From Mycolicibacterium sp. TY81 (GTDB lineage Bacteria; Actinomycetota; Actinomycetes; Mycobacteriales; Mycobacteriaceae): DNA of 64,000 nucleotides. Position 1 is the stretch's first letter. Each line of letters starts with the position of its first letter. Shown one piece after another: positions 27,688 through 40,400 of this stretch. The stretch spans positions 2,728,001 through 2,792,000 of the forward strand of contig NZ_AP023362.1 of the NCBI RefSeq assembly GCF_018326285.1. The letters are read 5' to 3'. Below the pieces are notes generated by a model that was given only the letters and a program-made list of their open reading frames with translations, ran no database searches and was not told the origin of the DNA. A program made the translations under genes and the position numbers.

Positions 27688-29705
27688 GCGACTTCCTGTC
27701 CTGTTGTGGCGCAGGGCTTCTTGCGTGCGCCGATCTCACCGCTGGCCTCCCAGCGGGCCCGCTCCTCGTTGCGGGCGGCCGTCATACGCTGTCGTACCGC
27801 GGCGATGTCGTCGGCTTCGCTCGAGAGGAAGTTCAGGTAGTCCGCGATGCGGAACTCGCCGTCGGTGATGTCGACCGTCCCGCGTCCGGCGGCGACGTCG
27901 GCCCGCAGATCGGTCAGTTCCTCCGACGACACCGGGTACCACGACACCTGGTCGAAGAATCGCAGCAGCCACGGCTGTTCCGGCTCGAAACCCGGTGCGG
28001 ACAACGGGAACCGGTGGTTCCACACCTGGGTGGTGCGGCCCATCAACTGGTAGCCGCCCGGGCCTTCCATACCGTAGATGCAGAGGTAGGCACCGCCGAT
28101 CCCGACCGCGTTCTCCGGCGTCCAGGTGCGGGCCGGGTTGTACTTGGTGGTGACCACCCGGTGGCGGGGATCGACCGGGGTGGCGACGGGCGCACCGAGG
28201 TAGACGTCCCCCAGACCGAGCACGAGATAACTTGCCGCATGGACGATGTCGAACACCTCCTGCTGCGACTCGAGGCCGTTCATCCGCCGGATGAACTCGA
28301 TGTTGCTCGGGCACCACGGCGCGTCGTCGCGCACACCGTTGCGGTACCGGTCGATGGCGAGCCGGATGGTCGGGTCATCCCAACTCAATGGCAGCCGCAC
28401 CGAGCGGCTCGGCAGCACCAGTTGGTCGACGGGCCCGAGCGCGGACTCGAGGTCGAGCACGAAGGCCGTCATCGCCTGGTGATCGGTGAGCGCGGCGTCG
28501 AATTTGACCTGCAGCGAACGGATTCCGGGTGTCAGGTCGATGATGCCGCGGGGCCGGTGTGCGTCGATCGCGGTGTGCAGCGCGTGCACCCGCGCCCGCA
28601 GCACCAGATCCAGTGTCATCGTGCCGTATTCGACCAGCAGATTGTCATCGCCGCTGCGGCGCAGGGTCATCGACGTCGTCCCGTCACCGGTGACGCCGCG
28701 GTGCAGCACCCCATCGTCGCCGTCGCCGCGCGGGCTGCGCACCACCGGGGACGCCGCGCGCCGCGAGGTGCCCAGGGCCGCCAGCGGTGCCGCGGCACTG
28801 GCCCGCACCGGAACGAAGCGCACCCGGTCGCCGGGCGTGAGCTGCCCGAGCTTCCAGCGGTCCGCCGACGTCACCGTCACGGGGCAGACGAAACCGCCGA
28901 GGCTGGGTCCGTCCGGACCGAGCAGGATCGGGGTGTCGCCGGTGAAGTCAAGGGCGCCAACCGAATACGGCGTGTCATGGATGTTCGACGGGTGCAGGCC
29001 GGCCTCGCCGCCGTCGGGCCGGGCCCACTGCGGCTTCGGCCCGACGAGGCGCACACCGGTGCGGTCGAGGTTGTGGTCCACCAGATACGTGGCCTCGTAG
29101 AGGCTTTCGATGTCGGCTCGGGTGAAGAACTCCGGCGCGCCGTGCGGTCCCTCGGTGACCGCCAGGCGCCATTCGTGGCCGATCGACGGGATTTCCTCAT
29201 CGGTCAGCCGGCGCGGTCGTCCGCCCGGGGTGCCCAGATCGAGACGGTCGCCGGCCGCGAGGGCCCGCCCGCCGGCGCCGAACTTCCCGAGCGTGAACGT
29301 CGAGCGCGAGCCGAGGTACGCCTCGGCCTCGATACCGCCGGCCACCGCGATGTAGATGCGCATGCCGACGCCCTGTACGGCGCCGATCTCGAGCACACCG
29401 CCCTCCGGGACCGCGATGGGTGCCCACTGCCGCGCCGGGACGCCGTCGAGCGTGACCGATACCGGTGCGCCGGTGACGCAGACGACCGTCGCCTCGTCGA
29501 ATCCCAGTGTCGGACCGGCCATCGTGGCCTCGAGGCCGGGTGCGCCTTCGGCGTTACCGACCGCGAGGTTGGCCAACCGCAGCGACAGGTCGTCCATCGG
29601 ACCTGACGGCGGTACGCCCACCTGCCAGTAGCCGATGCGGCCCGGCCAGTCCTGGACGGTGGTGCTCGGCCCGGGCCGCAGCACGGTGAGGGCGGATGGC
29701 GCCAT
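27684..29705 (-). CDS. Stand-alone carboxyltransferase half of urea/guanidine carboxylase
   Basis: 673 aa. Residues 1-310 are an AHS2 (CT A-B) domain (TTVQDWPGRIGYWQVGVPPSGPMD in pieces, then DGPSLGGFVCPVT) and residues 345-640 an AHS1 (CT C-D) domain with VLGLGDVYLGAP, KYNPARTWTPENAVGIGG and GPGGYQLMGRT. These residues match urea-carboxylase CT rather than the PxpB/PxpC 5-oxoprolinase pair. A full carboxylase is about 1200 aa with biotin carboxylase before and a biotin carrier after; both are missing, and no such gene is in the window. The carboxylase and carrier must come from elsewhere, or the protein has another role. AAGGAG precedes the ATG. Confidence 0.85.
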   Translation of the reverse strand: MAPSALTVLRPGPSTTVQDWPGRIGYWQVGVPPSGPMDDLSLRLANLAVGNAEGAPGLEATMAGPTLGFDEATVVCVTGAPVSVTLDGVPARQWAPIAVPEGGVLEIGAVQGVGMRIYIAVAGGIEAEAYLGSRSTFTLGKFGAGGRALAAGDRLDLGTPGGRPRRLTDEEIPSIGHEWRLAVTEGPHGAPEFFTRADIESLYEATYLVDHNLDRTGVRLVGPKPQWARPDGGEAGLHPSNIHDTPYSVGALDFTGDTPILLGPDGPSLGGFVCPVTVTSADRWKLGQLTPGDRVRFVPVRASAAAPLAALGTSRRAASPVVRSPRGDGDDGVLHRGVTGDGTTSMTLRRSGDDNLLVEYGTMTLDLVLRARVHALHTAIDAHRPRGIIDLTPGIRSLQVKFDAALTDHQAMTAFVLDLESALGPVDQLVLPSRSVRLPLSWDDPTIRLAIDRYRNGVRDDAPWCPSNIEFIRRMNGLESQQEVFDIVHAASYLVLGLGDVYLGAPVATPVDPRHRVVTTKYNPARTWTPENAVGIGGAYLCIYGMEGPGGYQLMGRTTQVWNHRFPLSAPGFEPEQPWLLRFFDQVSWYPVSSEELTDLRADVAAGRGTVDITDGEFRIADYLNFLSSEADDIAAVRQRMTAARNEERARWEASGEIGARKKPCATTGQEVA

Positions 29706-29750
29706 TCCGGTACTCCTTCGAATGCAGAACGCGGTGCGAGAGAACGTGGA

Positions 29751-30398
29751 TCAGGACGGGCGGGTGACGATCATCCGCACCGGTGTCGGATCGAAGCCGT
29801 TGCACGGGTTGTTGATCTGCGGGCAATTGGACACCAGCACGAGGACGTCGGTGTCGGCGCGCAGCGCCACCCGCAGTCCCGGCGCCGACAGCCCGTCGAC
29901 GATGCCGAGCGTGCCGTCGGCCTCCACCGGCACGTTCATGAAGAAGTTGAGATTCGGTGCCAGGTCACGCTTTCCGAGGCCGTAGCGGGCGCCTTCGATG
30001 AGAAAGTTCTCGACGCACGCATGCTGATGGCGGGTGTGGTGGCCGTAGCGCAGGGTGTTGGACTCCTGCGAGCAGGCGCCGCCGACGGTGTCGTGATTGC
30101 CGACCTCGTCGGCCACCACGGTCATCAGTGCCCCACCGTCGCTGTCGCGCAACACGGTTCCGGTGCTGACGAACAGCGACTTCTGCGCCGTGATGGTGGT
30201 CTGGGCGCTGTACCGGCGGGACGTGTCGTGCGCCCCGTAGATCAGCGTGTCCACGGCCTGATTGCCGTGCAGGTCGACGATGGTCAGCACGTCGCCTGCC
30301 GCGACGATCGCCGACCAGGGGCCGCGGGCCTCGACGATCTCGTCGAGGATGGTCGTGCCGGACACCAGCGCGGGGACCGAGTCGATGACGGTGCTCAT
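29751..30398 (-). CDS. DUF1989 protein, carboxyguanidine deiminase-type subunit 1
   Basis: 215 aa from the ATG at 30398 (overlaps the previous stop, ATGA; AAGGAG upstream). DUF1989 family, formerly urea-carboxylase-associated protein 1. The Cys/His-rich segment GGACSQESN...HHTRHQHACVENF (about 104-131) and N-terminal DLHGNQAVDTL fit the family. In bacteria that degrade guanidine, the two DUF1989 subunits form a deiminase acting on carboxyguanidine to give allophanate, which AtzF then hydrolyses. The pairing with AtzF and a carboxyltransferase here supports that role. Confidence 0.82.
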   Translation of the reverse strand: MSTVIDSVPALVSGTTILDEIVEARGPWSAIVAAGDVLTIVDLHGNQAVDTLIYGAHDTSRRYSAQTTITAQKSLFVSTGTVLRDSDGGALMTVVADEVGNHDTVGGACSQESNTLRYGHHTRHQHACVENFLIEGARYGLGKRDLAPNLNFFMNVPVEADGTLGIVDGLSAPGLRVALRADTDVLVLVSNCPQINNPCNGFDPTPVRMIVTRPS

Positions 30399-31258
30399 GC
30401 GGGAACTCCTTCGGTGAGATGCAGTGCGGTCCAGACGTCTTCGGTGTTGCGGTGGGCGCGTTCGTATTCGGGTCCGATGGTTTCGGCGCGCGCGGCCAGA
30501 TCGGCGAGGTCGGCGGGAGCCGACCAGGCCAGCACCTCCAGGTCCGAGGTGTTGAAGCTCGGCTCCGGGTCGAGCGGGTGTGCGGTGTTGGCGATCGCCA
30601 CGATCACCGGCAGGTGCACGAGCAGTTCGACCGCGGTGCCGGCTCCGGCCGAGCCCGTCGACACCAGTTGCCCCGCATCGTCGGCCCGGACGCCGTGGAA
30701 GAACGACACGCCGGGGCCTACGTCGCGCGGCCCCAGGCCGTGCTTGAGTGCGGCGAGCACCAGCAACTCGCGGCCGGCCGGGCTGTCCGAGTGCGCGCTG
30801 CCGGCACCGTAGCGGGCTTCGTTCTGGGACCGGGTTGTGGTGCCGCACAGGGCATCGTGGTGGCCCGAGGTGTCGGCGACGATGGTCGCCAGGACCCGGC
30901 CCTGGTCATCGAGCAGCGGGTGCCCGGTGCCGAGATACGCCTGCCACGGCACCTTGACGGTGTCGGCGGTGTTCAGGCGCTCCCAGGGGGCGTCGGCGCG
31001 CCACAGCAGCAGGTGCGCGCACGCGCGGCCCTCGATGTCGGTGAGCCGCAACCGCGTTCCGCGGTCCAGCACCTTGCTGGTGTAGCGGCCGCCGGGCACC
31101 GTCTCGGCCCAGGTCAGGCGGTGGGCATCGACACCGGCCGGCGGTGTCGGCCACTGCGATGCCGGAACGACGGGCATGGCCGCGGTGTGGGTGCCGGCCT
31201 GCGCACGGGCGTGTGCGCGGGCGGCGGCGGTCGTCGAGGTGGTGGACGAAGAACTCAC
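30395..31258 (-). CDS. DUF1989 protein, carboxyguanidine deiminase-type subunit 2
   Basis: 287 aa with an unusual Ser/Thr/Ala/His-rich N-terminal extension of about 45 residues; the DUF1989 core begins near HRLTWAETVPGGRYTSKVLDRG. Conserved stretch TSGHHDALCGTTTRSQNE is at about 130-148. Paired with the gene just downstream, as in guanidine-degradation clusters where the two proteins act together. GTG start at 31258 behind AAAGGA. An ATG at residue 28 (AAMPVVP) is an alternative start that would remove most of the extension. Confidence 0.8.
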   Translation of the reverse strand: MSSSSTTSTTAAARAHARAQAGTHTAAMPVVPASQWPTPPAGVDAHRLTWAETVPGGRYTSKVLDRGTRLRLTDIEGRACAHLLLWRADAPWERLNTADTVKVPWQAYLGTGHPLLDDQGRVLATIVADTSGHHDALCGTTTRSQNEARYGAGSAHSDSPAGRELLVLAALKHGLGPRDVGPGVSFFHGVRADDAGQLVSTGSAGAGTAVELLVHLPVIVAIANTAHPLDPEPSFNTSDLEVLAWSAPADLADLAARAETIGPEYERAHRNTEDVWTALHLTEGVPA

Positions 31259-31292
31259 GAGAATCCTTTCGGCAGTTGTGGATTGGACGGGG

Positions 31293-32801
31293 TCAGAGCG
31301 ACCCGACGGGGCGCGGGTGGGTCCGGCGGTACGGGAAGCACAGGGCGCCGAGCGCGACGATGGCGACGATGGTGAACGGCCCGGCCCACACCAGCAGCGG
31401 CATGGTGCCCGTCGGGTCGTAGATTTCCGGCCGCGGCCAGGCCAGGTTGATCACCATGGCCACGCCGTACACCACGGCGAAGATGTTGACCGGCAGGCCC
31501 CAGCGACCCAGCGAGAACAGCGGCCGGCCACCGGCGTCGGTAACCGAAGCGTCCCAGCGCATTCCGCGCAGCCGGTGCGCCAGGAGCGGCGCCGTCACCA
31601 GCAGGTACGCGATGTAGATCGCGATGATGCAGACGCTGGCCAGGGTCGCGAAGATCGCGGAGTTGCCGACGTTCACCAGGAGCACACCGACGCACGCGAC
31701 ACCGACCACGATCGCGGGCGGAATCGGCGTCCCGGTAGCCGGATTGACGCGCGACAGCAGCGCCGAGAACGGCAGCCGCTGGTCGCGTGCCATGGAGAAC
31801 ATCAGGCGGGTGGCAGCGGTCTGAATTGCCAAGGTGCAGATGAAGATCGCGATGGCCACATCGATGAGGAGCAGCGTGCCCCAGGGCGAGGACAGCACCG
31901 CACCCAGCACGTAGGGCAGGCCTTCGGTCGCCAGACGGCCGTCGGTCAGGCTCGGCGCCGCCATCAGTGCGCCGACGATCATGAGACCGCCACCGAGTGC
32001 CGAGACGGTGAGCGCCGACCGGATGGTGCGCGGGGCGACGCGGCGCGCGTCGCGCGTCTCCTCGGCGAGTTCACCGGCCGAGCCGAAGCCGACCATGACG
32101 TAGGCGGCCATCAGACCCGAGGCGATCCAGGCCCAGCCGTAGCCCGAACCCGCGCCACCGGTGTCGAAGACGACCTGCGGACCGCGCTGTGCGTGCGTGA
32201 AGAAGACTCCGACGACCGCGATGACGCCGACGATCTCGCAGCAGACACCGATCGTCGCGACGCGCGACATCCAGCGCACGCCGATGCAGTTGATCGTGGT
32301 GGTGATGATCAGCAGCGCGGTACCCAACAGCACGGCGTTGGCGGCGCCATCGGCCGACGTGAGTGCGGTATCGGTGCCGATGATCTGGAAGCCCGGCCAC
32401 ACCGCCGGCAGCACCACCTGCAGCGCGATGGCCGCGGCGGATGCGGTGATGATCTGGGCGACGATCATGAACCAGCCACCGAACCAGCCGACCACCTCAC
32501 CGCCGAGGCGGCGGGCCCACTGGTAGATGGCCCCCGAGATCGGGTAGCGGGCCGCGAGTTCGGCGAAGCACAAGGCCACCGCGAACTGTCCGATGAACAC
32601 CACCGGCCAGGTCCAGAAGAACGCCGGCCCGCCGAAACTGTATCCGAGGCCGAACAATTGGAAGATCGTGGTGAGGATCGACACGAACGAGAAACCGGCC
32701 GCGAACGAGGCGAACTTGCCCAGCGAGCGGTGCAGCTGTTGGTCGTAGCCGAACTCGGCGAGATCGTCGTGATCTGCCGGCGACGTGTTGGTCAATGTCA
32801 T
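31293..32801 (-). CDS. APC-family permease of the guanidine/urea cluster
   Basis: 502 aa with twelve hydrophobic segments. The N-terminal FGYDQQLHRSLGKFASFAAGFS and the CFAELAARYPISGAIYQWARRLGG stretch are typical of the GABA/amino-acid permease branch annotated as urea-carboxylase-associated permeases. It probably imports the nitrogen substrate (guanidine, a guanidino compound or an amine). First gene of the minus-strand cluster, 34 bases before the DUF1989 pair, and divergent from a TetR gene. Confidence 0.88.
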   Translation of the reverse strand: MTLTNTSPADHDDLAEFGYDQQLHRSLGKFASFAAGFSFVSILTTIFQLFGLGYSFGGPAFFWTWPVVFIGQFAVALCFAELAARYPISGAIYQWARRLGGEVVGWFGGWFMIVAQIITASAAAIALQVVLPAVWPGFQIIGTDTALTSADGAANAVLLGTALLIITTTINCIGVRWMSRVATIGVCCEIVGVIAVVGVFFTHAQRGPQVVFDTGGAGSGYGWAWIASGLMAAYVMVGFGSAGELAEETRDARRVAPRTIRSALTVSALGGGLMIVGALMAAPSLTDGRLATEGLPYVLGAVLSSPWGTLLLIDVAIAIFICTLAIQTAATRLMFSMARDQRLPFSALLSRVNPATGTPIPPAIVVGVACVGVLLVNVGNSAIFATLASVCIIAIYIAYLLVTAPLLAHRLRGMRWDASVTDAGGRPLFSLGRWGLPVNIFAVVYGVAMVINLAWPRPEIYDPTGTMPLLVWAGPFTIVAIVALGALCFPYRRTHPRPVGSL

Positions 32802-32829
32802 CCGATTCCGATTCTGCGAGGCCTAATAC

Positions 32830-32843
32830 CTGTCAACTGACAG
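32830..32843. promoter_or_regulatory. Candidate TetR operator for the permease cluster
   Basis: CTGTCA-AC-TGACAG, arms of 6 bp, 29 bases before the permease start, in the AT-rich part of the 162-base divergent region. It includes TTGACA on the minus strand. No guanidine-I (ykkC) riboswitch sequence was seen between the permease and the regulator. Confidence 0.45.
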
Positions 32844-32963
32844 AATTAATGGGAAGCGTGACGCAGAGGGGTCACCGACGTTTCCGACGTGGGTCGCGAT
32901 GTAACAGTTGCGTTTCACGCGAGCCGACGCTGCGCGAATGACCGCAGGTGGCACAGTAGTGGC

Positions 32964-33614
32964 ATGAGCCGCCCCGGCCGTCCCCGTCATCGCGATGCCC
33001 TACGCCCCGGCAGCACCGCCGTCGAACAGATCCTCGATGCCGCCGGAGAACTGTTTGTGACACAGGGCTTCACGGTCACCTCGACGCGGTCGATCGCCGA
33101 AGCCGTCGGCATCCGTCAGGCCTCGCTGTATCACCACTTCCCCAACAAGGAAGCCATCCTCGAGGCACTGCTCGACGCGACGGTGGTGCCGTCGCTGGAC
33201 TTCGCGCGGCGCGTGACGCGCTCGGTGGACGACCCGAAGGCGGCCCTCTGGGCGGTGACGGCCGGTGACGCGGCCAACCTGCTGTCCGTGCCGTGGAACC
33301 TGGGCCGGCTCTATCTGCTGCCGGAGGTCGACGGCATCGAGGGCTTCCACCGCCGGCGCCGCGAGTTGCACGCCGTCTACCGCGAACTGGCGGTCGACGC
33401 CGTCGGCGGCCGCGACGAGTTCCGCTGCGGCCTGCCGGTGCGCCTGACCGAGACGGTCATCGCGCAGCGCGTCGACGATCCCGAGATCACCGGCGACGAA
33501 GTGGCCGAGGCCATCGCCGATGCCGCCCTACGGGTGCTCGAGATCGAGGTCGACGACGCCCTGCGGGCCGAGGGACGGGCGCTGGTCGAGCAGCACCTGG
33601 CCGAGCCGGATTAG
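32964..33614 (+). CDS. TetR-family regulator, probable controller of the nitrogen cluster
   Basis: 216 aa from the ATG at 32964. Clear TetR helix-turn-helix ([15 protein letters not shown] then [20 protein letters not shown], about 23-72). Divergent from the permease with a TetR-size inverted repeat in between, so local control is likely. Its stop overlaps the convergent hisI stop (TTAG). Confidence 0.87.
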   Translation: MSRPGRPRHRDALRPGSTAVEQILDAAGELFVTQGFTVTSTRSIAEAVGIRQASLYHHFPNKEAILEALLDATVVPSLDFARRVTRSVDDPKAALWAVTAGDAANLLSVPWNLGRLYLLPEVDGIEGFHRRRRELHAVYRELAVDAVGGRDEFRCGLPVRLTETVIAQRVDDPEITGDEVAEAIADAALRVLEIEVDDALRAEGRALVEQHLAEPD

Positions 33615-33958
33615 GCCTCGGGGGCGAGCAACTGGTCGGCGTCGAAGCAGCTGTGGTCGCCGGTGTGGCAGGCCCCACCGACCTGGTCGACTTCGAGCAG
33701 CACGGCGTCGCCGTCACAGTCCAGCCGCACCGAGTGCACGTACTGCGTGTGGCCCGATGTCAGACCCTTGACCCACTGCTCACCGCGCGAGCGGGAAAAG
33801 TACGTCGCCTCACGGGTTTCCAGAGTGCGGGCCAGCGCGTCGTCGTCCATCCAGGCGACCATCAGCACATCGCCGGTACCCCGCTGCTGCACCACGGCGG
33901 TGAACAGCCCGGCCTCGTTGCGCTTGATGCGGGCGGCGATCCCGGGATCCAGGCTCAT
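33611..33958 (-). CDS. hisI: Phosphoribosyl-AMP cyclohydrolase
   Basis: 115 aa. It opens the purine ring of PR-AMP, step 3 of histidine synthesis. Metal-binding motifs [25 protein letters not shown] (cysteines near 81, 97 and 104) are complete. No HisE domain is fused. ATG overlaps the hisF stop (ATGA). Last gene of the his operon. Confidence 0.95.
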   Translation of the reverse strand: MSLDPGIAARIKRNEAGLFTAVVQQRGTGDVLMVAWMDDDALARTLETREATYFSRSRGEQWVKGLTSGHTQYVHSVRLDCDGDAVLLEVDQVGGACHTGDHSCFDADQLLAPEA

Positions 33959-34728
33959 CGCACCGTGATCCCTTCGGCCGCCATCGCTTCCTTCACCTGA
34001 CCGATCGTCAGCTCCCGGAAGTGGAAGACGGTGGCCGCCAGGACCGCATCCGCACCGGCCTGCACCGCGGGCGCGAAGTCGCCGACGGCGCCGGCTCCCC
34101 CGCTGGCGATCACCGGCACGCTCACCGCGGCGCGCACCGCCCGCAGCATCGCGAGGTCGAAACCGGCCTTGGTGCCGTCGGCGTCCATGGAATTCAGCAG
34201 GATCTCCCCGACCCCGAGTTCGGCTCCGCGCGTGGCCCATTCGACGGCGTCGATGCCGGTGCCGCGGCGGCCGCCGTGGGTCGTCACCTCCCAGCCGGAC
34301 GGCGTCGGCTCGGATCCTTCGGGCACGGTGCGGGCATCCACCGACAGCACGATGCACTGCGAACCGAACTGCCGCGACAGCTCCGACAGCAGCTCGGGCC
34401 GGGCGATCGCGGCGGTGTTGACCGAAACCTTGTCGGCGCCGGCGCGCAGCAGCGTGTCGACGTCCTCGACCGAGCGCACGCCGCCACCCACGGTCAGCGG
34501 GATGAACACCTGCTCGGCGGTGCGGCGCACCACCTCGAGCATGGTCGAGCGGCCCGACGACGACGCGGTGACGTCCAGGAACGTCAGCTCGTCGGCGCCT
34601 TCCGCGTCATACGCGGCGGCCAGCTCGACGGGATCACCGGCGTCCCGCAGGTTCTCGAAGTTGACGCCCTTGACCACCCGGCCGCCGTCGACGTCCAGGC
34701 ACGGGATGACGCGCGTTGCGAGACTCAC
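33955..34728 (-). CDS. hisF: Imidazole glycerol phosphate synthase, cyclase subunit
   Basis: 257 aa from GTG 34728, which has GGAGG 7 bases upstream and overlaps the impA stop (GTGA). TIM barrel with catalytic Asp in [16 protein letters not shown] and second Asp in [10 protein letters not shown]. It works with HisH to make IGP and AICAR. Conserved order hisA-impA-hisF-hisI. Confidence 0.97.
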   Translation of the reverse strand: MSLATRVIPCLDVDGGRVVKGVNFENLRDAGDPVELAAAYDAEGADELTFLDVTASSSGRSTMLEVVRRTAEQVFIPLTVGGGVRSVEDVDTLLRAGADKVSVNTAAIARPELLSELSRQFGSQCIVLSVDARTVPEGSEPTPSGWEVTTHGGRRGTGIDAVEWATRGAELGVGEILLNSMDADGTKAGFDLAMLRAVRAAVSVPVIASGGAGAVGDFAPAVQAGADAVLAATVFHFRELTIGQVKEAMAAEGITVR

Positions 34729-35540
34729 AGGTAATCCTCCGGAATACCAACGGATTTCACGATCTCCAGCATCCTCTCGTGCACACCGGGTGCGGCGGCC
34801 AACGCAGATTTCGAATCGGCCGTCCACGGCTCGCCGGCGAGGTCGGTGACGATACCGCCGGCGGCCCGGACCAAGGCGACACCCGCGGCGTGGTCCCAGA
34901 TGTGGTGACCGAAGCTGATCGCGCCGCCGAGAATGCCGGCGCCGACGTACGCCAGGTCGAGGCCCGTCGCGCCGTGCATCCGCACCCGCGAGCATTCCCG
35001 CGTCAGGCTCGACAGGACCGCATTGCGCCACCGCCCCGGGAAACGGCCCTTCGAATCGATGTTGAAGGTCTGGATACCGACGATGGATTCGGCCAGCGTG
35101 GTCGGGGCCAGCGGCGGCAAGGCCGTCTCCCCGTCGCGGACGGGACCGTCCACGGTTGCGACGTAGCGCTGGCCCATGAACGGCAGCCACGTCAGCCCGG
35201 CGACCGGGGTGCCCCGCCACAGCAGGCCGAGCAGGATCGCCGCCATGGGCGAACCGGCCGCGTAGTTGAATGTGCCGTCGATCGGATCGAGCACCCACAC
35301 CAGCTCGGAGTCGATGGGCTCGCCACCGAATTCCTCACCGTGCACACCGATTCCGGTGGCCGACGTCAGGGCCGCGACGACCTGGCGCTCGATGGCGAGG
35401 TCGATCTCGGTGGCGAAGTCGTTGCCCTTCTTGCGAACTGCCGCGTCGGCCTGGTGGCCGGCGATGAACGGGGCGACGGCATCGTCGAGGATGCTGGTCG
35501 CGGCCGCGACCAGCTCTGCCAACCTCGCCGGTTCGATCAC
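34725..35540 (-). CDS. impA: Inositol-monophosphatase-family phosphatase in the his operon
   Basis: 271 aa. Metal-site motifs GEEFGGEP (about 69-76), [15 protein letters not shown] (about 82-96) and [15 protein letters not shown]. In M. tuberculosis ImpA occupies the same place between hisA and hisF (recalled order). It may dephosphorylate inositol phosphate or, given its place, histidinol phosphate; the sequence does not decide. GTG start overlaps the hisA stop (GTGA). Confidence 0.9.
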   Translation of the reverse strand: MIEPARLAELVAAATSILDDAVAPFIAGHQADAAVRKKGNDFATEIDLAIERQVVAALTSATGIGVHGEEFGGEPIDSELVWVLDPIDGTFNYAAGSPMAAILLGLLWRGTPVAGLTWLPFMGQRYVATVDGPVRDGETALPPLAPTTLAESIVGIQTFNIDSKGRFPGRWRNAVLSSLTRECSRVRMHGATGLDLAYVGAGILGGAISFGHHIWDHAAGVALVRAAGGIVTDLAGEPWTADSKSALAAAPGVHERMLEIVKSVGIPEDYL

Positions 35541-36268
35541 TTAACCGCAGCCAGCGCCTCAGGCAGCGTGAACCGCTCTGCGTACAAGGCCTTTCCGACG
35601 ATGGCGCCCTCGACGCCCTGCCCGGTCAGCGTGGCGATGGCGCGCAGGTCGTCCAGGCTCGACACGCCACCCGACGCGATGATCGGCGCGTTGGTGCGGC
35701 CGGCGACGGTGCTCAGCAGGTCCAGGTTCGGACCGGTCAGCGTGCCGTCCTTGGTGACGTCGGTGACGACGTAACGCGAACAGCCTTCGCTGTCGAGGCG
35801 TTCCAGCACGTCCCACAGGTCGCCGCCGTCGGTCTCCCAGCCGCGGCCGCGCAGGCGCCAACTGCCGTTCTCGAACTGCACGTCCAGGCCGACCGCCACG
35901 CGGTCGCCGTACTCGCCGATGGCCCGCTTGCACCATTCCGGGCTCTCCAGCGCCGCGGTGCCGATGTTCACGCGGGCGCAGCCGGTGTCCATGGCCGCTT
36001 TGAGCGACTCATCGTCACGGATGCCACCGGAAAGTTCCACGGCCACATCGAGTTTGCCGACGACCTCGGCCAGCAGTTCCCGGTTGCTGCCCCGGCCGAA
36101 CGCGGCGTCCAGGTCCACCAGGTGCACCCACTCGGCACCGTCGCGCTGCCAGGTCTGCGCCGCCTCCAGCGCCGAACCGTAATCGGTCTCGCTGCCGGCC
36201 TTGCCCTGCACCAGCCGCACCGCCTTGCCGTCGACCACGTCAACGGCCGGCAACAGAATCAAACTCAT
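35537..36268 (-). CDS. priA: Phosphoribosyl isomerase A (HisA/TrpF bifunctional)
   Basis: 243 aa. TIM barrel with general-base Asp in [17 protein letters not shown] and Asp in [13 protein letters not shown]. In actinobacteria PriA isomerises both ProFAR (histidine) and PRA (tryptophan). The absence of trpF from the trp operon at 12.5-17.7 kb fits this double role and links the two pathways in this window. ATG overlaps the hisH stop. Confidence 0.95.
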   Translation of the reverse strand: MSLILLPAVDVVDGKAVRLVQGKAGSETDYGSALEAAQTWQRDGAEWVHLVDLDAAFGRGSNRELLAEVVGKLDVAVELSGGIRDDESLKAAMDTGCARVNIGTAALESPEWCKRAIGEYGDRVAVGLDVQFENGSWRLRGRGWETDGGDLWDVLERLDSEGCSRYVVTDVTKDGTLTGPNLDLLSTVAGRTNAPIIASGGVSSLDDLRAIATLTGQGVEGAIVGKALYAERFTLPEALAAVK

Positions 36269-36878
36269 AGCCCCTCAACCCAATTCGCCAACAGCGTCGC
36301 ACCTGCGTCGCCGCTCTTCTCCGGATGAAACTGTGTCGCCGACAACGCGCCGTCTTCGACGGCCGCGATGAACGGCACGTGATGCGTGGCCCAGGTGACC
36401 TTCGCGTCGGCATGGCCGCCCCACTGCTGGGCGGCGTAGGAATGCACGAAGTAGAACCGGGTGTCGGCGTCGAGCCCCTTGAACAGGGTGCTGTCGGCGG
36501 CGGCATCGACGGTGTTCCAGCCCATGTGCGGAATCACCGGCGCATCCAGCCGGGTGACCTCACCGGGCCACTGCCCGCAGCCTTCGGTCTGCACCCCGAA
36601 CTCGACGCCCTTCGAGAACAGAATCTGCATGCCGACGCACACACCCAGCACCGGGTGGCCCGCGGCCAGCCGGTCGGCGATGATCTTCTCGCCGCCGATC
36701 GACCGCAGACCGGTCATGCAGGCCTCGTAGGCGCCGACACCGGGCACAACCAGACCGTCGGCGGCAGCCGCGGCAGCGGCGTCGGCGGTGACCTCGACGT
36801 CAGCGCCGACCCGCTCGAGGGCGCGCTGCGCGGACCGGAGATTGCCCGAGCCGTAGTCCAGAACGACGAGTTTCTTTG

Positions 36879-36882
<4 letters not shown>
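36265..36882 (-). CDS. hisH: Imidazole glycerol phosphate synthase, glutamine amidotransferase subunit
   Basis: 205 aa. Class I glutaminase triad: Cys in GVCVGMQ (about residue 82), His and Glu in QFHPEKSG. It supplies ammonia to HisF. GTG start overlaps the hisB stop (GTGA). Confidence 0.96.
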
Positions 36883-39936
<3,054 letters not shown>

Positions 39937-39980
39937 CCCACTATTCTCCCAGAGCAGGCCAAATCGAATACGGAGGCGTC

Positions 39981-40397
39981 ATGTCAAGCCGTCAGGACCA
40001 CCCCAACAACGCCGCCGGCGTGCCGATGATCTTCCCGGTGTGGTTGGAGAACTTCCAGATCAAGTACATCAACCCGGCGTTGCGCCCGCTTTCGAAGAAG
40101 CTGCCCGGGTTCTCAGTCATCAAGCATCGCGGCCGCAAGTCGGGTAAGGAATTCGAGACCATCGTCACCTCGTACCGCAAGGGCGATGTGCTGGCGATCG
40201 GGCTGGCCCACGGCAAGACCAACTGGGTCAAGAACGTGCTCGCCGCCGGCGAGGCCGACATCCACGTCGCGCGCAAGGATCTGCACCTGGTGAATCCGCG
40301 CATCCTGCCCGCGGGCACCGATGACCCGTCGTTGCCGCGGATCGCGCGGATCGTGGCCAAGCGCAGCGGCGTGTTCGTCGCCGACATCGCCCACTGA
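39981..40397 (+). CDS. Deazaflavin (F420)-dependent nitroreductase-family protein (DUF385)
   Basis: 138 aa, the position and size of M. tuberculosis Rv1598c (recalled). The Ddn/FDOR-B type pattern PGFSVIKHRGRKSGKEFETIVT and LAHGKTNWVKNVLAAGEADIHV is clear. Such split-barrel proteins use F420H2 to reduce quinones or nitro compounds; the substrate here is unknown. ATG follows GGAGG by 4 bases. Confidence 0.88.
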   Translation: MSSRQDHPNNAAGVPMIFPVWLENFQIKYINPALRPLSKKLPGFSVIKHRGRKSGKEFETIVTSYRKGDVLAIGLAHGKTNWVKNVLAAGEADIHVARKDLHLVNPRILPAGTDDPSLPRIARIVAKRSGVFVADIAH

Positions 40398-40400
40398 CAA

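Noticed and set aside
27684..29705. Reading the carboxyltransferase as the 5-oxoprolinase pair PxpB-PxpC
   Set aside because: The AHS1 residues are of the urea-carboxylase kind, the two domains are fused in carboxylase order, no PxpA gene is adjacent, and the neighbours (DUF1989 pair, AtzF) belong to guanidine/urea degradation.
32802..32963. Guanidine-I (ykkC) riboswitch upstream of the permease
   Set aside because: None of the conserved core segments of that riboswitch was seen on the minus strand; a TetR-type inverted repeat is present instead.
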